A DNA stretch of 64,000 bases from Sandaracinus amylolyticus (GTDB lineage: Bacteria > Myxococcota_A > Polyangia > Polyangiales > Sandaracinaceae), in assembly GCF_021631985.1 (NCBI RefSeq), contig NZ_CP070225.1:9858001-9922000 (forward strand), given 5' to 3'. The translations under genes were made by a program, and so were the position numbers. Positions 1 to 10,472 of the stretch are shown here, piece by piece. The notes under the pieces were generated by a model. The model had not been told where the DNA came from and did no database searches. It was given only the letters and a program-made list of their open reading frames with translations. Each line of letters begins with the position of its first letter. Positions within the stretch are counted from its first letter, which is position 1.

Positions 1-165
1 GTCGAGGCGCACATCGATCCGGAGAATCGGAATTCCGCGCGCGTGCTCGAGAAGCTCGGCTTCGCGCAGGAGGCGTACTTCCGAGAGAGCTACTACGAAG
101 CGCAGAACGATCGCTTCACCGACACCGCAGTGCTCACGGCGCTCCGCACCACTTGGCGGCGATGA
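1..165 (+). CDS. GNAT-family N-acetyltransferase, C-terminal fragment
   Basis: Only the last 54 codons are inside the window; the frame is open from base 1 to the TGA at 163-165. The segment ENRNSARVLEKLGF followed by an aromatic-rich tail is the acetyl-CoA-binding end of RimJ/RimL-type GNAT proteins, in which an Asn/Ser-containing N-x-x-S-x-x-x-x-x-x-x-G-F pattern closes the cofactor site. The family transfers acetyl groups from acetyl-CoA to a protein N-terminus or an amine. The substrate cannot be told from this fragment. It converges on the next gene. Confidence 0.8.
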   Translation, partial: VEAHIDPENRNSARVLEKLGFAQEAYFRESYYEAQNDRFTDTAVLTALRTTWRR

Positions 166-188
166 GGGGAATTCCTCTAAGGAGAGCA

Positions 189-289
189 GGAAAGCAGGAG
201 AGGAAGGCGGAGAAGCTCGCTACGGATTTCGTAACGCTACGGATTTCGTAGCGCTACGGATCTCGTAGCGCTCGAATCTCCTGCTTTCC
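189..289. repeat. Large inverted repeat enclosing three 17-bp palindromic repeats
   Basis: A perfect 13-base inverted repeat (GGAAAGCAGGAGA at 189-201, complement at 277-289) encloses three head-to-tail 17-base units at 218-234, 235-251 and 252-268 (CGCTACGGATTTCGTAG and variants). Each unit can itself fold through CTACG/CGTAG. The element lies between convergent genes and probably acts as a bidirectional transcription terminator or a cruciform. There is no T-tract, so this role is inferred from position and symmetry. Confidence 0.6.
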
Positions 290-323
290 TTTCTTCCTGC
301 TCCCCTCAGAAATTCTCTTGGTC

Positions 324-1349
324 TCAGAGCCCGATGTCGACGCGCCTTCCCGCTTCCGCGAGGGATCGCTGACCGGCCTCGAGCACGCGCACCACCGCGT
401 GGCCGCTGCGGCCGCTCGCGAGGGGCGGGACGCGCGTGCGCACCGCGTCGAGGAACGCCTCGGTCTCGCGCCCCAGCGGCTCCGCCATCTTGAGCGCGGG
501 CACCACGATGTCGCCGGTGCGGATGCGGACGCCCTGCTCGTACGTCAGCGCGGCGGGCGGCGGCTCCACGCCCTTGTCGAAGAGCGTGAGCTTCATGTCG
601 GGCGACGCGTCGTCGAACACCGCCATCTTCTTGGTGCCCACCACGGTGAGCCGGCGCGTCTTGTGGGGATCGAGCCAGCTCACGTGCACGTGCGCGAGCT
701 TGCCGCCGCGATAACGCACCGTCGCGAACACGACGTCCTCGATGCCGCGCTCCTTCTGGAGGAACACGCCGCCGCTCGCGCTCACGCTCTCGGGCTCGGC
801 GTCGAGCAGGTACGCCGCGACGCTCAGATCGTGCGGCGCGAGCGACCACCACGCGTTCTCGTCGCGACGCACCACGCCGAGGTTCGTGCGCTGCGACGTG
901 ACGTAGAGGACCTCGCCGAGCTCGCCGCTGTCGACGATCTGCTTCAAGCGCTCGACCGCCGGATGATAGAGCAGCAGGTGCCCGACCATCAGGATGCGCT
1001 CGCCGCGCTCCGCGAGCTCGCAGAGCTCGGCGCTCGTCGCCGCGCCGAGCGTGAGCGGCTTCTCGACGAGCACGTCGCGCCCGCGCTCGAGCGCCTTCTT
1101 CGCGAGGTCGTGGTGGGTCGGCGCGTCGGTCGCGATCACGATCGCGCGCACGCCCTCGTCGGCGAGCACGTCGTCGATCGACGTCGTGGTCTTCACGTCG
1201 GGCCACGCGCGCGTGACCGGGGCGAGCGCGGCCTCGCTGCGATCGCAGACCCAGCGCAACGACGCGCCGCGCTGCGACGCGAAGTTGCGCACGTGGTTCT
1301 TGCCCCAGCCGCCCGCGCCGACGACCGCTACGCCGATCGATTCCGTCAC
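324..1349 (-). CDS. Gfo/Idh/MocA-family NAD(P)-dependent oxidoreductase
   Basis: This 341-residue protein starts at a GTG whose last two bases and following A form the stop codon of the upstream thiolase (GTGA overlap). The N-terminus has the Rossmann motif GAGGWGKNH (about residues 11-19). The family catalytic lysine lies in EKP (residues 96-98), and a second active-site block, LAPHD, is near residue 173. Length and layout match sugar or nucleotide-sugar dehydrogenases and cyclitol dehydrogenases, which oxidise or epimerise a hydroxyl with NAD(P). It is the last gene of a three-gene operon with beta-oxidation enzymes, an unusual partnership, so the real substrate is open. Family assignment is firm; substrate unknown. 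Confidence 0.88.
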   Translation of the reverse strand: MTESIGVAVVGAGGWGKNHVRNFASQRGASLRWVCDRSEAALAPVTRAWPDVKTTTSIDDVLADEGVRAIVIATDAPTHHDLAKKALERGRDVLVEKPLTLGAATSAELCELAERGERILMVGHLLLYHPAVERLKQIVDSGELGEVLYVTSQRTNLGVVRRDENAWWSLAPHDLSVAAYLLDAEPESVSASGGVFLQKERGIEDVVFATVRYRGGKLAHVHVSWLDPHKTRRLTVVGTKKMAVFDDASPDMKLTLFDKGVEPPPAALTYEQGVRIRTGDIVVPALKMAEPLGRETEAFLDAVRTRVPPLASGRSGHAVVRVLEAGQRSLAEAGRRVDIGL

Positions 1350-2560
1350 GCGCGCTCCAATACCACGGCGAGGCCCTGGCCGACGCCGATGCACAGCGTC
1401 GCGAGCCCGTAGCGCGCACCGCGCTTCTTCATCTCGTGCGCGAGCGTCACGACGATGCGCGCGCCGCTGCACCCGATCGGATGCCCGAGCGCGATCGCGC
1501 CGCCGTTCACGTTCACCTTCGCGGGGTCGAAGCCGAGCTCGCGGATGCACGCGAGCGACTGCGCCGCGAACGCCTCGTTGAGCTCGACGAGATCGATCTG
1601 ATCGGCGCGCAGGCCCGCCTTCGCGAGCACCTTCCGCGTCGCGGGGATCGGGCCGATGCCCATCACGTTCGGGTGCACGCCCGCGACCGCGCTCGCGACG
1701 ACGCGCGCGAGCGGCGTCGCACCGTTCGCCTTCGCCCACTTGCTCGACGCGAGCAGCACCGCGGCCGCGCCGTCGTTGAGCGGCGACGAGTTGCCCGCGG
1801 TGACGCTGCCGTCCTTCTTGAAGACCGGCTTGAGCTTCGAGAGCGCCTCGACGCTCGAGTCGGGCCGCACGCCCTCGTCGCGATCGACGATCGTGTCCGG
1901 CGCGCCCTTCTTGCCCGAGGGGATCGACACCGGCGCGATCTCGTCGGCGAAGCGGTTCGCCTCCCACGCGCGCGCCGCCTTGCGGTGCGACTCGACCGCG
2001 AACGCGTCCTGGTCCTGGCGCGAGATCTTGTGGTCGGCCGCGACGTTCTCCGCGGTCTCGCCCATCGAGATCAGCGGGAAGCGCTCCGCCATCTTCGGGT
2101 TCTGGAAGCGCCATCCGAGCGACGTGTCGTAGACCGTCGGCGGCGTGCGCGGGAACGCCTCGTCGGCCTTCGCCATCGCGTACGGCGCGCGCGTCATCGA
2201 CTCGACGCCGCCCGCGACGATCACGTCCGCGTCGCCGACCTTCAGCGCGCGCGCGGCCTGGATCACCGCCTCGAGCCCCGAGCCGCAGAGGCGGTTCACG
2301 GTCACGCCGGTGACCTCGTCGGGCAGCCCCGCGAGCAGCGACGCCATGCGCGCGACGTTGCGGTTGTCCTCGCCCGCCTGGTTCGTCGCGCCGAAGATCA
2401 CCTCTTCGAGGCCGCGCTTCGCGACGTCGTTGCGCGCGAGCAGCTGCGTGATCACGTGCGCGGCGAGATCGTCGGGCCGCACGGACGCGAGCGCTCCGCG
2501 GTGCTTTCCGATCGGCGTGCGCAGCCCATCGAGGATCAGTGCGTCTTCCATCTCCATCAT
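1346..2560 (-). CDS. Acetyl-CoA C-acyltransferase (thiolase II type)
   Basis: This 404-residue thiolase condenses or cleaves acyl-CoA thioesters. The nucleophilic cysteine is C92 in [10 protein letters not shown], the base histidine is H360 in [10 protein letters not shown], and the second cysteine is C390 in CIGVGQG, so all three catalytic residues are present. The TVNRLCGSG context resembles acetyl-CoA acetyltransferase and beta-ketoadipyl-CoA thiolase (PhaA/PcaF/AtoB group). It overlaps the enoyl-CoA hydratase upstream by four bases (ATGA) and the oxidoreductase downstream by four (GTGA), so translational coupling is likely. Role inferred: last step of fatty-acid or aromatic acyl-CoA breakdown, or acetoacetyl-CoA formation. 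Confidence 0.93.
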   Translation of the reverse strand: MMEMEDALILDGLRTPIGKHRGALASVRPDDLAAHVITQLLARNDVAKRGLEEVIFGATNQAGEDNRNVARMASLLAGLPDEVTGVTVNRLCGSGLEAVIQAARALKVGDADVIVAGGVESMTRAPYAMAKADEAFPRTPPTVYDTSLGWRFQNPKMAERFPLISMGETAENVAADHKISRQDQDAFAVESHRKAARAWEANRFADEIAPVSIPSGKKGAPDTIVDRDEGVRPDSSVEALSKLKPVFKKDGSVTAGNSSPLNDGAAAVLLASSKWAKANGATPLARVVASAVAGVHPNVMGIGPIPATRKVLAKAGLRADQIDLVELNEAFAAQSLACIRELGFDPAKVNVNGGAIALGHPIGCSGARIVVTLAHEMKKRGARYGLATLCIGVGQGLAVVLERA

Positions 2561-3357
2561 TCTCCCGCGAACGTCGGCTTGCGCTTCTCGTTGTACGCCT
2601 GGATGCCCTCGCGCGCGTCGTCGCTCTCGAAGAGGCGCTGCTGGAGCTCGCGCTCGAGCGCGAGGCCCTGCTCGAGCGCCATCTCCGCGCCGGTCTGCAC
2701 CGCGCGCTTGATGTGTCCGACCGCGAGCGACGCCTTGTTCGGCGGGCAGAAGCCGCGCGCGTACTCGAGCGCGCGATCGACGAAGCCGTCCTTCTCCCAG
2801 ACGTGGTTCACGAGGCCGAGCGTCTGCGCGCGATCGAAGTCGATCAGCGTGCCCTCGGTCATGAGCTCGATCGCGCGCGCCTTGCCGACCAAGCGCGACA
2901 GGCGCTGGGTGCCGCCGGTGCCGGGCAGCACGCCGAGCGCGACCTCGGGCAGGCCCATCTTGCCGGTGCCGCGCGCCGCGACGCGCAGATCCGCGCTCAT
3001 CGCGATCTCCATGCCGCCGCCCACGCAGTGCCCTTCGATCGCCGCGATGACGAGCTTCGGCGTGTGCTCGAGGCGCAGCATCGTCTCGTTGGCGTGCAGG
3101 CAGAACATGTACTTGTAGCGGGTGGTGACGCGCCCGAGCATCGCGATGTCCGCGCCCGCGCAGAAGAACTTCTCGCCCGCGCCGGTGAGCAGGATGACGT
3201 GCGCTTTCTCGTCGAAGCGCGCCTCGAGGATCGCGTCGTCGAGATCGCGCAGCATCTCGTGCGAGTACGCGTTCGCCGGAGGGTTCGTGAGCTCGATGCG
3301 CGCGACGCCGTGCTCGTCGCGCCCGTAGCGGACCAGGCCGTTCTTCATCGGAGTCAT
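2557..3357 (-). CDS. Enoyl-CoA hydratase/isomerase (crotonase family)
   Basis: This 266-residue protein starts at the ATG of MTPMKNGL; a second ATG three codons in is also possible. The crotonase fold is clear: [17 protein letters not shown] forms the first oxyanion loop, and [16 protein letters not shown] and [19 protein letters not shown] follow. Both glutamates used by hydratases are present (in GGGMEIA and GLPEVALG), so true 2-enoyl-CoA hydration is likely. It is the first gene of a tightly overlapping operon with a thiolase and is transcribed divergently from a catalase-related gene about 95 bp away. Confidence 0.92.
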   Translation of the reverse strand: MTPMKNGLVRYGRDEHGVARIELTNPPANAYSHEMLRDLDDAILEARFDEKAHVILLTGAGEKFFCAGADIAMLGRVTTRYKYMFCLHANETMLRLEHTPKLVIAAIEGHCVGGGMEIAMSADLRVAARGTGKMGLPEVALGVLPGTGGTQRLSRLVGKARAIELMTEGTLIDFDRAQTLGLVNHVWEKDGFVDRALEYARGFCPPNKASLAVGHIKRAVQTGAEMALEQGLALERELQQRLFESDDAREGIQAYNEKRKPTFAGE

Positions 3358-3452
3358 GGGTGGCCCAAGCCCTCCCACGGCACCCGAGAAGAGTCGATGC
3401 GAGCCCTCACGAAAGGCTTCACGATGCGACCTCCGAACTGGAGGGGCAGGAC

Positions 3453-4496
3453 ATGAACGCACCGATCGCGAGCGCGCATCGACCTTCGACCGAGTGGCGC
3501 GAGGTCGTCGGCGAGGACGAGGAGACACGCTTCGAGGGGTACGCGAAGCAGCTCGCCGAGGTCCAACGCGCGAGAGCGAAGGCGGGCGAGCTCGACCGCG
3601 CGCTGCACGCGAAGTCGCACGCGGGTGTGCTCGCGGAGCTCGAGGTGCTCGGCGATCTTCCCGAGCACGCGCGCCACGGGCTCTTCGCGACGCCGCGCAC
3701 GTACGCCGCGTACGTTCGGCTCTCGCCGGGCAGCGGCGTGCACCAGCACGATCGGCGCGCGGACGTGCGAGGTCTCGCGATCAAGGTCGTCGGGGTCGAC
3801 GGCCGCAAGCTGATCCCGGGGATGGAGGACGCGCGCACTCAGGACTTCCTGATGATCCAGTCGCGCGCGACGCCGTTCCGCGATGCGCACCAGTTCGTCG
3901 ACGTCGTGCTCGCGGCGGTCTCGCCGCTCACGCGGCTGCCGCGCGTGGGATGGAAGCACGGGTTCGGCACGCTCGCGGGATGGCTGCGCGCGTTCGCGGC
4001 GGGGACGAAGCCGATCGGCTCGCTCGCGGAGCTCACGTTCTGGGCGCCGCCGCCGATCCGTCTGGGTCCGTATGCGGTGCGCTACTCGGCGCAGCCCCAC
4101 GCGCCCGTCGCGCCGTCGAGCGCGCCGAGCCATCGCGACGGGCTCGGGCACGATCTCGCGGAGCGCCTCGCGAAGGGCCCGATCGCGTACGACCTGCGCG
4201 TGCAGTTCTTCGTCGACGAGGCGCGCACGCCGATCGAGGATCACTCCGCGGAGTGGCCCGACGAGGTCGCGCCGCACGTGACGGTCGCGACGCTGCGCAT
4301 CCCGCAGCAGGATCTGCGCAGCGAGCGCGGGAAGGCGATCCACGAGTACGTCGACACGCTGTCGTTCGACCCGTGGCACGCGCGCGAGGACATGCGCCCG
4401 CTCGGCAGCATGAACCGCGCGCGCAAAGCGGCGTACCGAGAGAGCGTCATCGCGCGCAACGCCGCGAAGGAGCCCGACGGCAGCGAGCAGTGGTGA
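3453..4496 (+). CDS. Catalase-related heme protein (y4iL-like)
   Basis: The start is the ATG of MNAPIASAHR, preceded by GGAGGGG about eight bases upstream; an in-frame start at 3360 would overlap the divergent promoter. The 347-residue product is shorter than classical catalases (about 480) but keeps the fold's hallmarks: HAKSHAGV, a distal-pocket-like region, then TYAAYVRLSPGSGVHQHDRR with DVRGLAIKV, and QDFLMIQSRATPFRD. This matches the small catalase-like heme proteins found in alpha-proteobacteria and myxobacteria, thought to act on peroxides. The proximal tyrosine region cannot be placed with certainty, so catalase versus peroxidase activity is not decided. It ends at a strong hairpin terminator. 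Confidence 0.78.
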   Translation: MNAPIASAHRPSTEWREVVGEDEETRFEGYAKQLAEVQRARAKAGELDRALHAKSHAGVLAELEVLGDLPEHARHGLFATPRTYAAYVRLSPGSGVHQHDRRADVRGLAIKVVGVDGRKLIPGMEDARTQDFLMIQSRATPFRDAHQFVDVVLAAVSPLTRLPRVGWKHGFGTLAGWLRAFAAGTKPIGSLAELTFWAPPPIRLGPYAVRYSAQPHAPVAPSSAPSHRDGLGHDLAERLAKGPIAYDLRVQFFVDEARTPIEDHSAEWPDEVAPHVTVATLRIPQQDLRSERGKAIHEYVDTLSFDPWHAREDMRPLGSMNRARKAAYRESVIARNAAKEPDGSEQW

Positions 4497-4508
4497 GCGA
4501 CGGAACGC

Positions 4509-4543
4509 GAAACGCCCCAGAGCCTTCCGGCCCGGGGCGTTTC
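4509..4543. terminator. Bidirectional intrinsic terminator
   Basis: A perfect 10-bp stem, GAAACGCCCC at 4509-4518 and GGGGCGTTTC at 4534-4543, has a 15-base loop. The A-rich and T-rich ends give a short U-run in either direction. It sits between convergent genes: the catalase-related gene ends at 4496 and the minus-strand fusion gene ends at 4565. Confidence 0.8.
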
Positions 4544-4564
4544 ATCGAGCGCCTCGTGACGTGA

Positions 4565-7627
<3,063 letters not shown>

Positions 7628-7629
7628 TC

Positions 7630-8073
7630 ATGACGCGTCCTCGGCACTTCATCTTCCGAAGCATCGGAGCCACGCAGTCGCTTCTGGTTTGGGTCCTCGT
7701 CGGCCTCGGCGGCGCGATGACGGGCGGCTGTGGAGCGGAAGGCGGCGAGCTGGCCGTGCTGAACCTCGAGCCGCGCGCGGGCGCGACCCAGGGCGAGCAG
7801 CCCGTGCGCATCTCCGGCTCGAACTTCCGGCAGGACATCGGCTACACGGTGTACTTCGGCGCCACGCGGGCACCGCAAGTCACCATCATGGACGACACCA
7901 CGCTCCTCGTGGCCACACCGGCGCACGACCCGGGCGCGGTCGACGTGGTGGTCGCGGCGGACGACGGCCCGGCGTTCCGCATCGTCAACGGGTTCACCTA
8001 CAACGATCAGGGCGGGAACGTGATGGAGCAGGTCGGCGAGGGCGTGCAGGAGCGCCCGGCCGAGCGCTTCTGA
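7630..8073 (+). CDS. Secreted IPT/TIG-domain protein
   Basis: The ATG at 7630 (MTRPRHFIF) has GGGAG nine bases upstream; an ATG two codons earlier is possible. The 147-residue product starts with a basic, then hydrophobic, signal (SLLVWVLVGLGGAMTGGCGA). The TGGC box is a weak lipobox, so lipid attachment is uncertain. The rest is one immunoglobulin-like IPT/TIG fold: LAVLNLEPRAGATQGEQPVRISGSNF, then TVYFGATRAPQVTIMDDTTLLVATPAH and VDVVVAADDG, a classic cell-surface adhesion-like domain. It is transcribed divergently from the receiver-DUF4388-TPR gene. Exact role unknown. Confidence 0.8.
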   Translation: MTRPRHFIFRSIGATQSLLVWVLVGLGGAMTGGCGAEGGELAVLNLEPRAGATQGEQPVRISGSNFRQDIGYTVYFGATRAPQVTIMDDTTLLVATPAHDPGAVDVVVAADDGPAFRIVNGFTYNDQGGNVMEQVGEGVQERPAERF

Positions 8074-8080
8074 TCGTCGT

Positions 8081-8119
8081 CGCGCGCGCATCCTCGGATC
8101 GGAGATCCGAGCGCGCGCG
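8081..8119. terminator. Hairpin between convergent genes
   Basis: CTCGGATC (8093-8100) and GATCCGAG (8104-8111) form an 8-bp stem with a three-base loop, extended outside by CGCGCGCG on both arms with small bulges. It directly follows the stop codon of the IPT/TIG gene. It lacks a U-tract, so efficiency is uncertain. Confidence 0.6.
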
Positions 8120-8186
8120 AACGGCTCACTGTTTCTGTCGGAGCGTGACGGCCGCCTGGCGGCCGTCAGGCGGGCGTCATCGTCGG

Positions 8187-8257
8187 ACCGACCGTGGTTG
8201 AGGTTTTCCTCAATGGTTTCGCGTCCGGCGCGCCCGGCGAAACCGACCGTGGTTGAG
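8187..8257. repeat. 16-bp direct repeat with two nested hairpins
   Basis: ACCGACCGTGGTTGAG occurs at 8187-8202 and 8242-8257. Between and across the copies lie a hairpin TTGAGG-TTTT-CCTCAA (8198-8213) and a longer one, GGTTTCG...CGAAACC (8215-8243). The block fills the gap before the stop codon of the minus-strand gene at 8266 and probably belongs to a terminator of that gene. Confidence 0.55.
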
Positions 8258-8265
8258 CTTCGAGC

Positions 8266-8856
8266 TCACTGCGCGCGCTGGTACTCGAGCTCGTAGCGCA
8301 GCGGCCGCGGGATGATCCCGGACGTGAGCGTGACCTGCATCGTCAGGCGCTGACCGTCGGCGCTGGGGACGAACACGCTCCACCGGCGACCGCGATCGGT
8401 CGTGAAGACCTGCTCGAGGTGTCCCTCGCGGAGCACCTGCACGAGCTGCATCTCGTCCGACTCGCCCGGGATGTTCGTGCGCACCGACGCCCCCGGCGCG
8501 CTGTCGAACGTCGCGCTCTCGAACTCGGTGCGGATGCGCTCGGGCGTGATCTGGATGGTGAACGCGCCGTTGACCGGGTTGCGCTCCCGCAGCTCGTTCG
8601 CGGTCACGCCGCTCACGATCGGCACCATGCCGTCCGTCGTGTGCTCGATCGCCTGATCGACCGTGCGCTGCGCGGCCTCCTCGCCGTGGACCAGCGCCCA
8701 CCGCCCGTTGAGCCGCTCCGCGATGCTGGTGTCGTCCTGCGGCTGTGAGCTCGCGCCCTCCGCGCCTTCTTCCTGGGTGTGGCCGACGGGCGCTGCGAGC
8801 GCGATGGCGCCGAGCGCGAGGATCAACGAGACCGAGATCGCACCGGCGTGTCGCAT
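8266..8856 (-). CDS. Secreted protein of unknown function, paralogue of the divergent neighbour
   Basis: This 196-residue protein has a Sec signal peptide (MRHAGAISVSLILALGAIALAAPVGHTQ, probably cut after AAP or after GHTQ). I do not recognise a named family. Its second half (GHLEQVFTTDRGRRWSVFVP followed by SADGQRLTMQVTLTSG) aligns over its whole length with the divergently transcribed neighbour at 8988. The shared core reads LEQ-[VI]-F-[TS]-TD-x-GRRW-x-VF-x-PS-x-DG-x-RLT. Such a core suggests a beta-rich, possibly lipid-binding periplasmic fold, but that is only a guess. The pair probably arose by inverted duplication. Confidence 0.8.
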   Translation of the reverse strand: MRHAGAISVSLILALGAIALAAPVGHTQEEGAEGASSQPQDDTSIAERLNGRWALVHGEEAAQRTVDQAIEHTTDGMVPIVSGVTANELRERNPVNGAFTIQITPERIRTEFESATFDSAPGASVRTNIPGESDEMQLVQVLREGHLEQVFTTDRGRRWSVFVPSADGQRLTMQVTLTSGIIPRPLRYELEYQRAQ

Positions 8857-8987
8857 GGCCGAGCCTCCTCAGCGGCCACGTGCGCCCGACCAGCTCACGC
8901 TCAACGCGAAGAAACATTGCGGTCCTTGCGGGCGCGCAGTGAACGAACCCACGTCGAGCGGGCACTCCCGAGCATTCGGAGGCGCCC

Positions 8988-9545
8988 ATGAAGCGATTCG
9001 CTTTCGCCATGACCACGATCCTGCTGCTCTCGCTCGCGTCGGCGCCGCCGCGCGCGCGCGGTCAGAGCGTGCCCGATGCGGCGGTCGACCACGCGATCAG
9101 CGGCGCGTGGTCGCTCGCCACGCGCGAGCCCGATGCGCGCGGGCTGATCGAGCGGGCGATCGATCGCGCGATCGACGGGATGCTGCCCTTCGTGCGCGGG
9201 ATGGCGCAGGGGGAGCTGCGCGCGCGGACGCCGATCGATCGCGACCTCGCGATCCACGTCGCCCCCGAGCGCATCGAGGTGCGCCTCGGTGACAACGCGT
9301 TCGCGACGGTGCCCGGTCGTCCGCGTCGCATGCCGGTGCCGGGCTTCGCGGGCGAGACCGTCGAGGTCGTGCACCTCGTGCGCAGCGGTCGGCTCGAGCA
9401 GATCTTCTCCACCGATCAGGGCCGTCGCTGGAACGTCTTCGCGCCGAGCACCGACGGTGAGCGCCTCACGCTCGACGTGACGATGAGCGGCGCGCTGCTG
9501 CCCGCGCCGGTGCAGTACCGGCTCGAGTACCGGCGCGTCGACTGA
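8988..9545 (+). CDS. Secreted protein of unknown function, paralogue of the divergent neighbour
   Basis: This 185-residue protein begins MKRFAFAMTTILLLSLASAPPRARGQ, a good Sec signal with likely cleavage after ARG or ARGQ. It shares the LEQIFSTDQGRRWNVFAPS core and the upstream layout (R-A-I-D-x-x-I-D-G-M-x-P-x-V) with the gene at 8266, from which it is divided by a 131-bp divergent promoter region. GGAGG stands seven bases before the ATG. Its stop codon TGA abuts the stop of the hemerythrin gene on the other strand within one TGATCA. Function unknown. Confidence 0.8.
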   Translation: MKRFAFAMTTILLLSLASAPPRARGQSVPDAAVDHAISGAWSLATREPDARGLIERAIDRAIDGMLPFVRGMAQGELRARTPIDRDLAIHVAPERIEVRLGDNAFATVPGRPRRMPVPGFAGETVEVVHLVRSGRLEQIFSTDQGRRWNVFAPSTDGERLTLDVTMSGALLPAPVQYRLEYRRVD

Positions 9546-9983
9546 TCACGCCGCGAGGCGGCGCTGCATGCGCGACACGAACGCGCGCGGGCCCGGCGCT
9601 TCGGACGCGGCGGCCCAGCGATAGAGCGCGACGTCCTCCTGCGCGGCGTGCGCACGCAGGTCTCGAGCGAGCGCGTCGATGACCTCGCTGCGCACCGCAT
9701 GCAGCTCGAGCGCGATGCCGATCTCGCCGAGCGCGTGGCGGAAGCGCGCGTGATCGGAGGCGAGGCGCGCGGCGTCTTCGGGCCGCTCCTTCGCGAGCTC
9801 CGGGAAGAGATAGACCTCCTCTTCGTCGAGGTGGCGCAGCAGCGCGCGCTCGAGCGCGTCCCACGTGGTCTCGATCTTCGGGCGTACCTCGCCCTGCGCC
9901 TCGTTGGCGAGGCGCGAGAGCAGCGCGTCGATGCGGGCGTGGTCCTCGAGCAGGCTCTTCACGATCGGTGCGGCGTCGGTCAT
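9546..9983 (-). CDS. Hemerythrin HHE-domain protein
   Basis: This 145-residue four-helix protein carries the metal-ligand pattern of hemerythrin-like domains: DHARID, then RHLDEEEVYLFPEL (H-x3-E), SDHARFRHAL and RAHAAQEDVAL (H-x4-D). These residues bind a di-iron centre that can reversibly bind O2 or help in iron or nitric oxide handling. The start is the ATG of MTDAAPIVKS; an ATG six codons upstream is also open. It lies in the same direction as a small membrane protein gene just upstream. Confidence 0.88.
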   Translation of the reverse strand: MTDAAPIVKSLLEDHARIDALLSRLANEAQGEVRPKIETTWDALERALLRHLDEEEVYLFPELAKERPEDAARLASDHARFRHALGEIGIALELHAVRSEVIDALARDLRAHAAQEDVALYRWAAASEAPGPRAFVSRMQRRLAA

Positions 9984-10014
9984 GCGCGATGACGTACGCA
10001 CCGACCGAGATGCG

Positions 10015-10347
10015 TCAGCGCTCGACGCGCGTGGTCGGGGCTTCGCGTCTCGCGGCGAGCTCGACGCGGAGGTCGTCGAGCTCGGCGTCGATCGCCGCGT
10101 CGCGCGCCACGCTGCGCGTCTCGACCTCGAACGCCGGACGGCGCCGCTTCCTCGGGAACAGCGACCGGAGCGTGAGCACGCAGACGACGAACACGCCCAG
10201 CGTCGGCAGGCCGTAGTGGAGGAACCAGTCCGCGAGACCGGCCAGGATTCCGATGCAGGCCACGACGAGGAGGAACGCGATCGCGAGCGCTCCCACGACG
10301 TACGGACCTGCGGTCACGAGCGTGACCAGGGCGACGATCGTCTTCAC
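10015..10347 (-). CDS. Small membrane protein of unknown function
   Basis: This 110-residue protein has two or three hydrophobic helices in the first 60 residues (MKTIVALVTLVTAGPYVVGA, ALAIAFLLVVACIGILAGL, GLPTLGVFVVCVLTL). A basic stop-transfer sequence (FPRKRRRP) and a charged cytoplasmic tail with heptad-like spacing follow. No family recognised. It lies 31 bp upstream of the hemerythrin gene on the same strand and could be co-transcribed with it. Confidence 0.65.
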   Translation of the reverse strand: MKTIVALVTLVTAGPYVVGALAIAFLLVVACIGILAGLADWFLHYGLPTLGVFVVCVLTLRSLFPRKRRRPAFEVETRSVARDAAIDAELDDLRVELAARREAPTTRVER

Positions 10348-10472
10348 GAGCGTGCCCTTCTCGCGGTTGGTCAGGATCGGCTCGTCGTCGATGCGCCCAC
10401 TCCCGGAGGGGGATCCGAACCCTCGCTCGCCCTCCTACGCGCAGCGCGACCCGACCGTTCCCATCGTCTCGC

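Noticed and set aside
10390-10440. A tRNA-like 3' end on the minus strand (GGTTCGGATCC with flanking GC-rich arms).
   Set aside because: The T-loop lacks the invariant A58 (G instead), the T-stem does not pair over five bases, and no anticodon or D-arm can be found upstream. Chance similarity is the simpler explanation.
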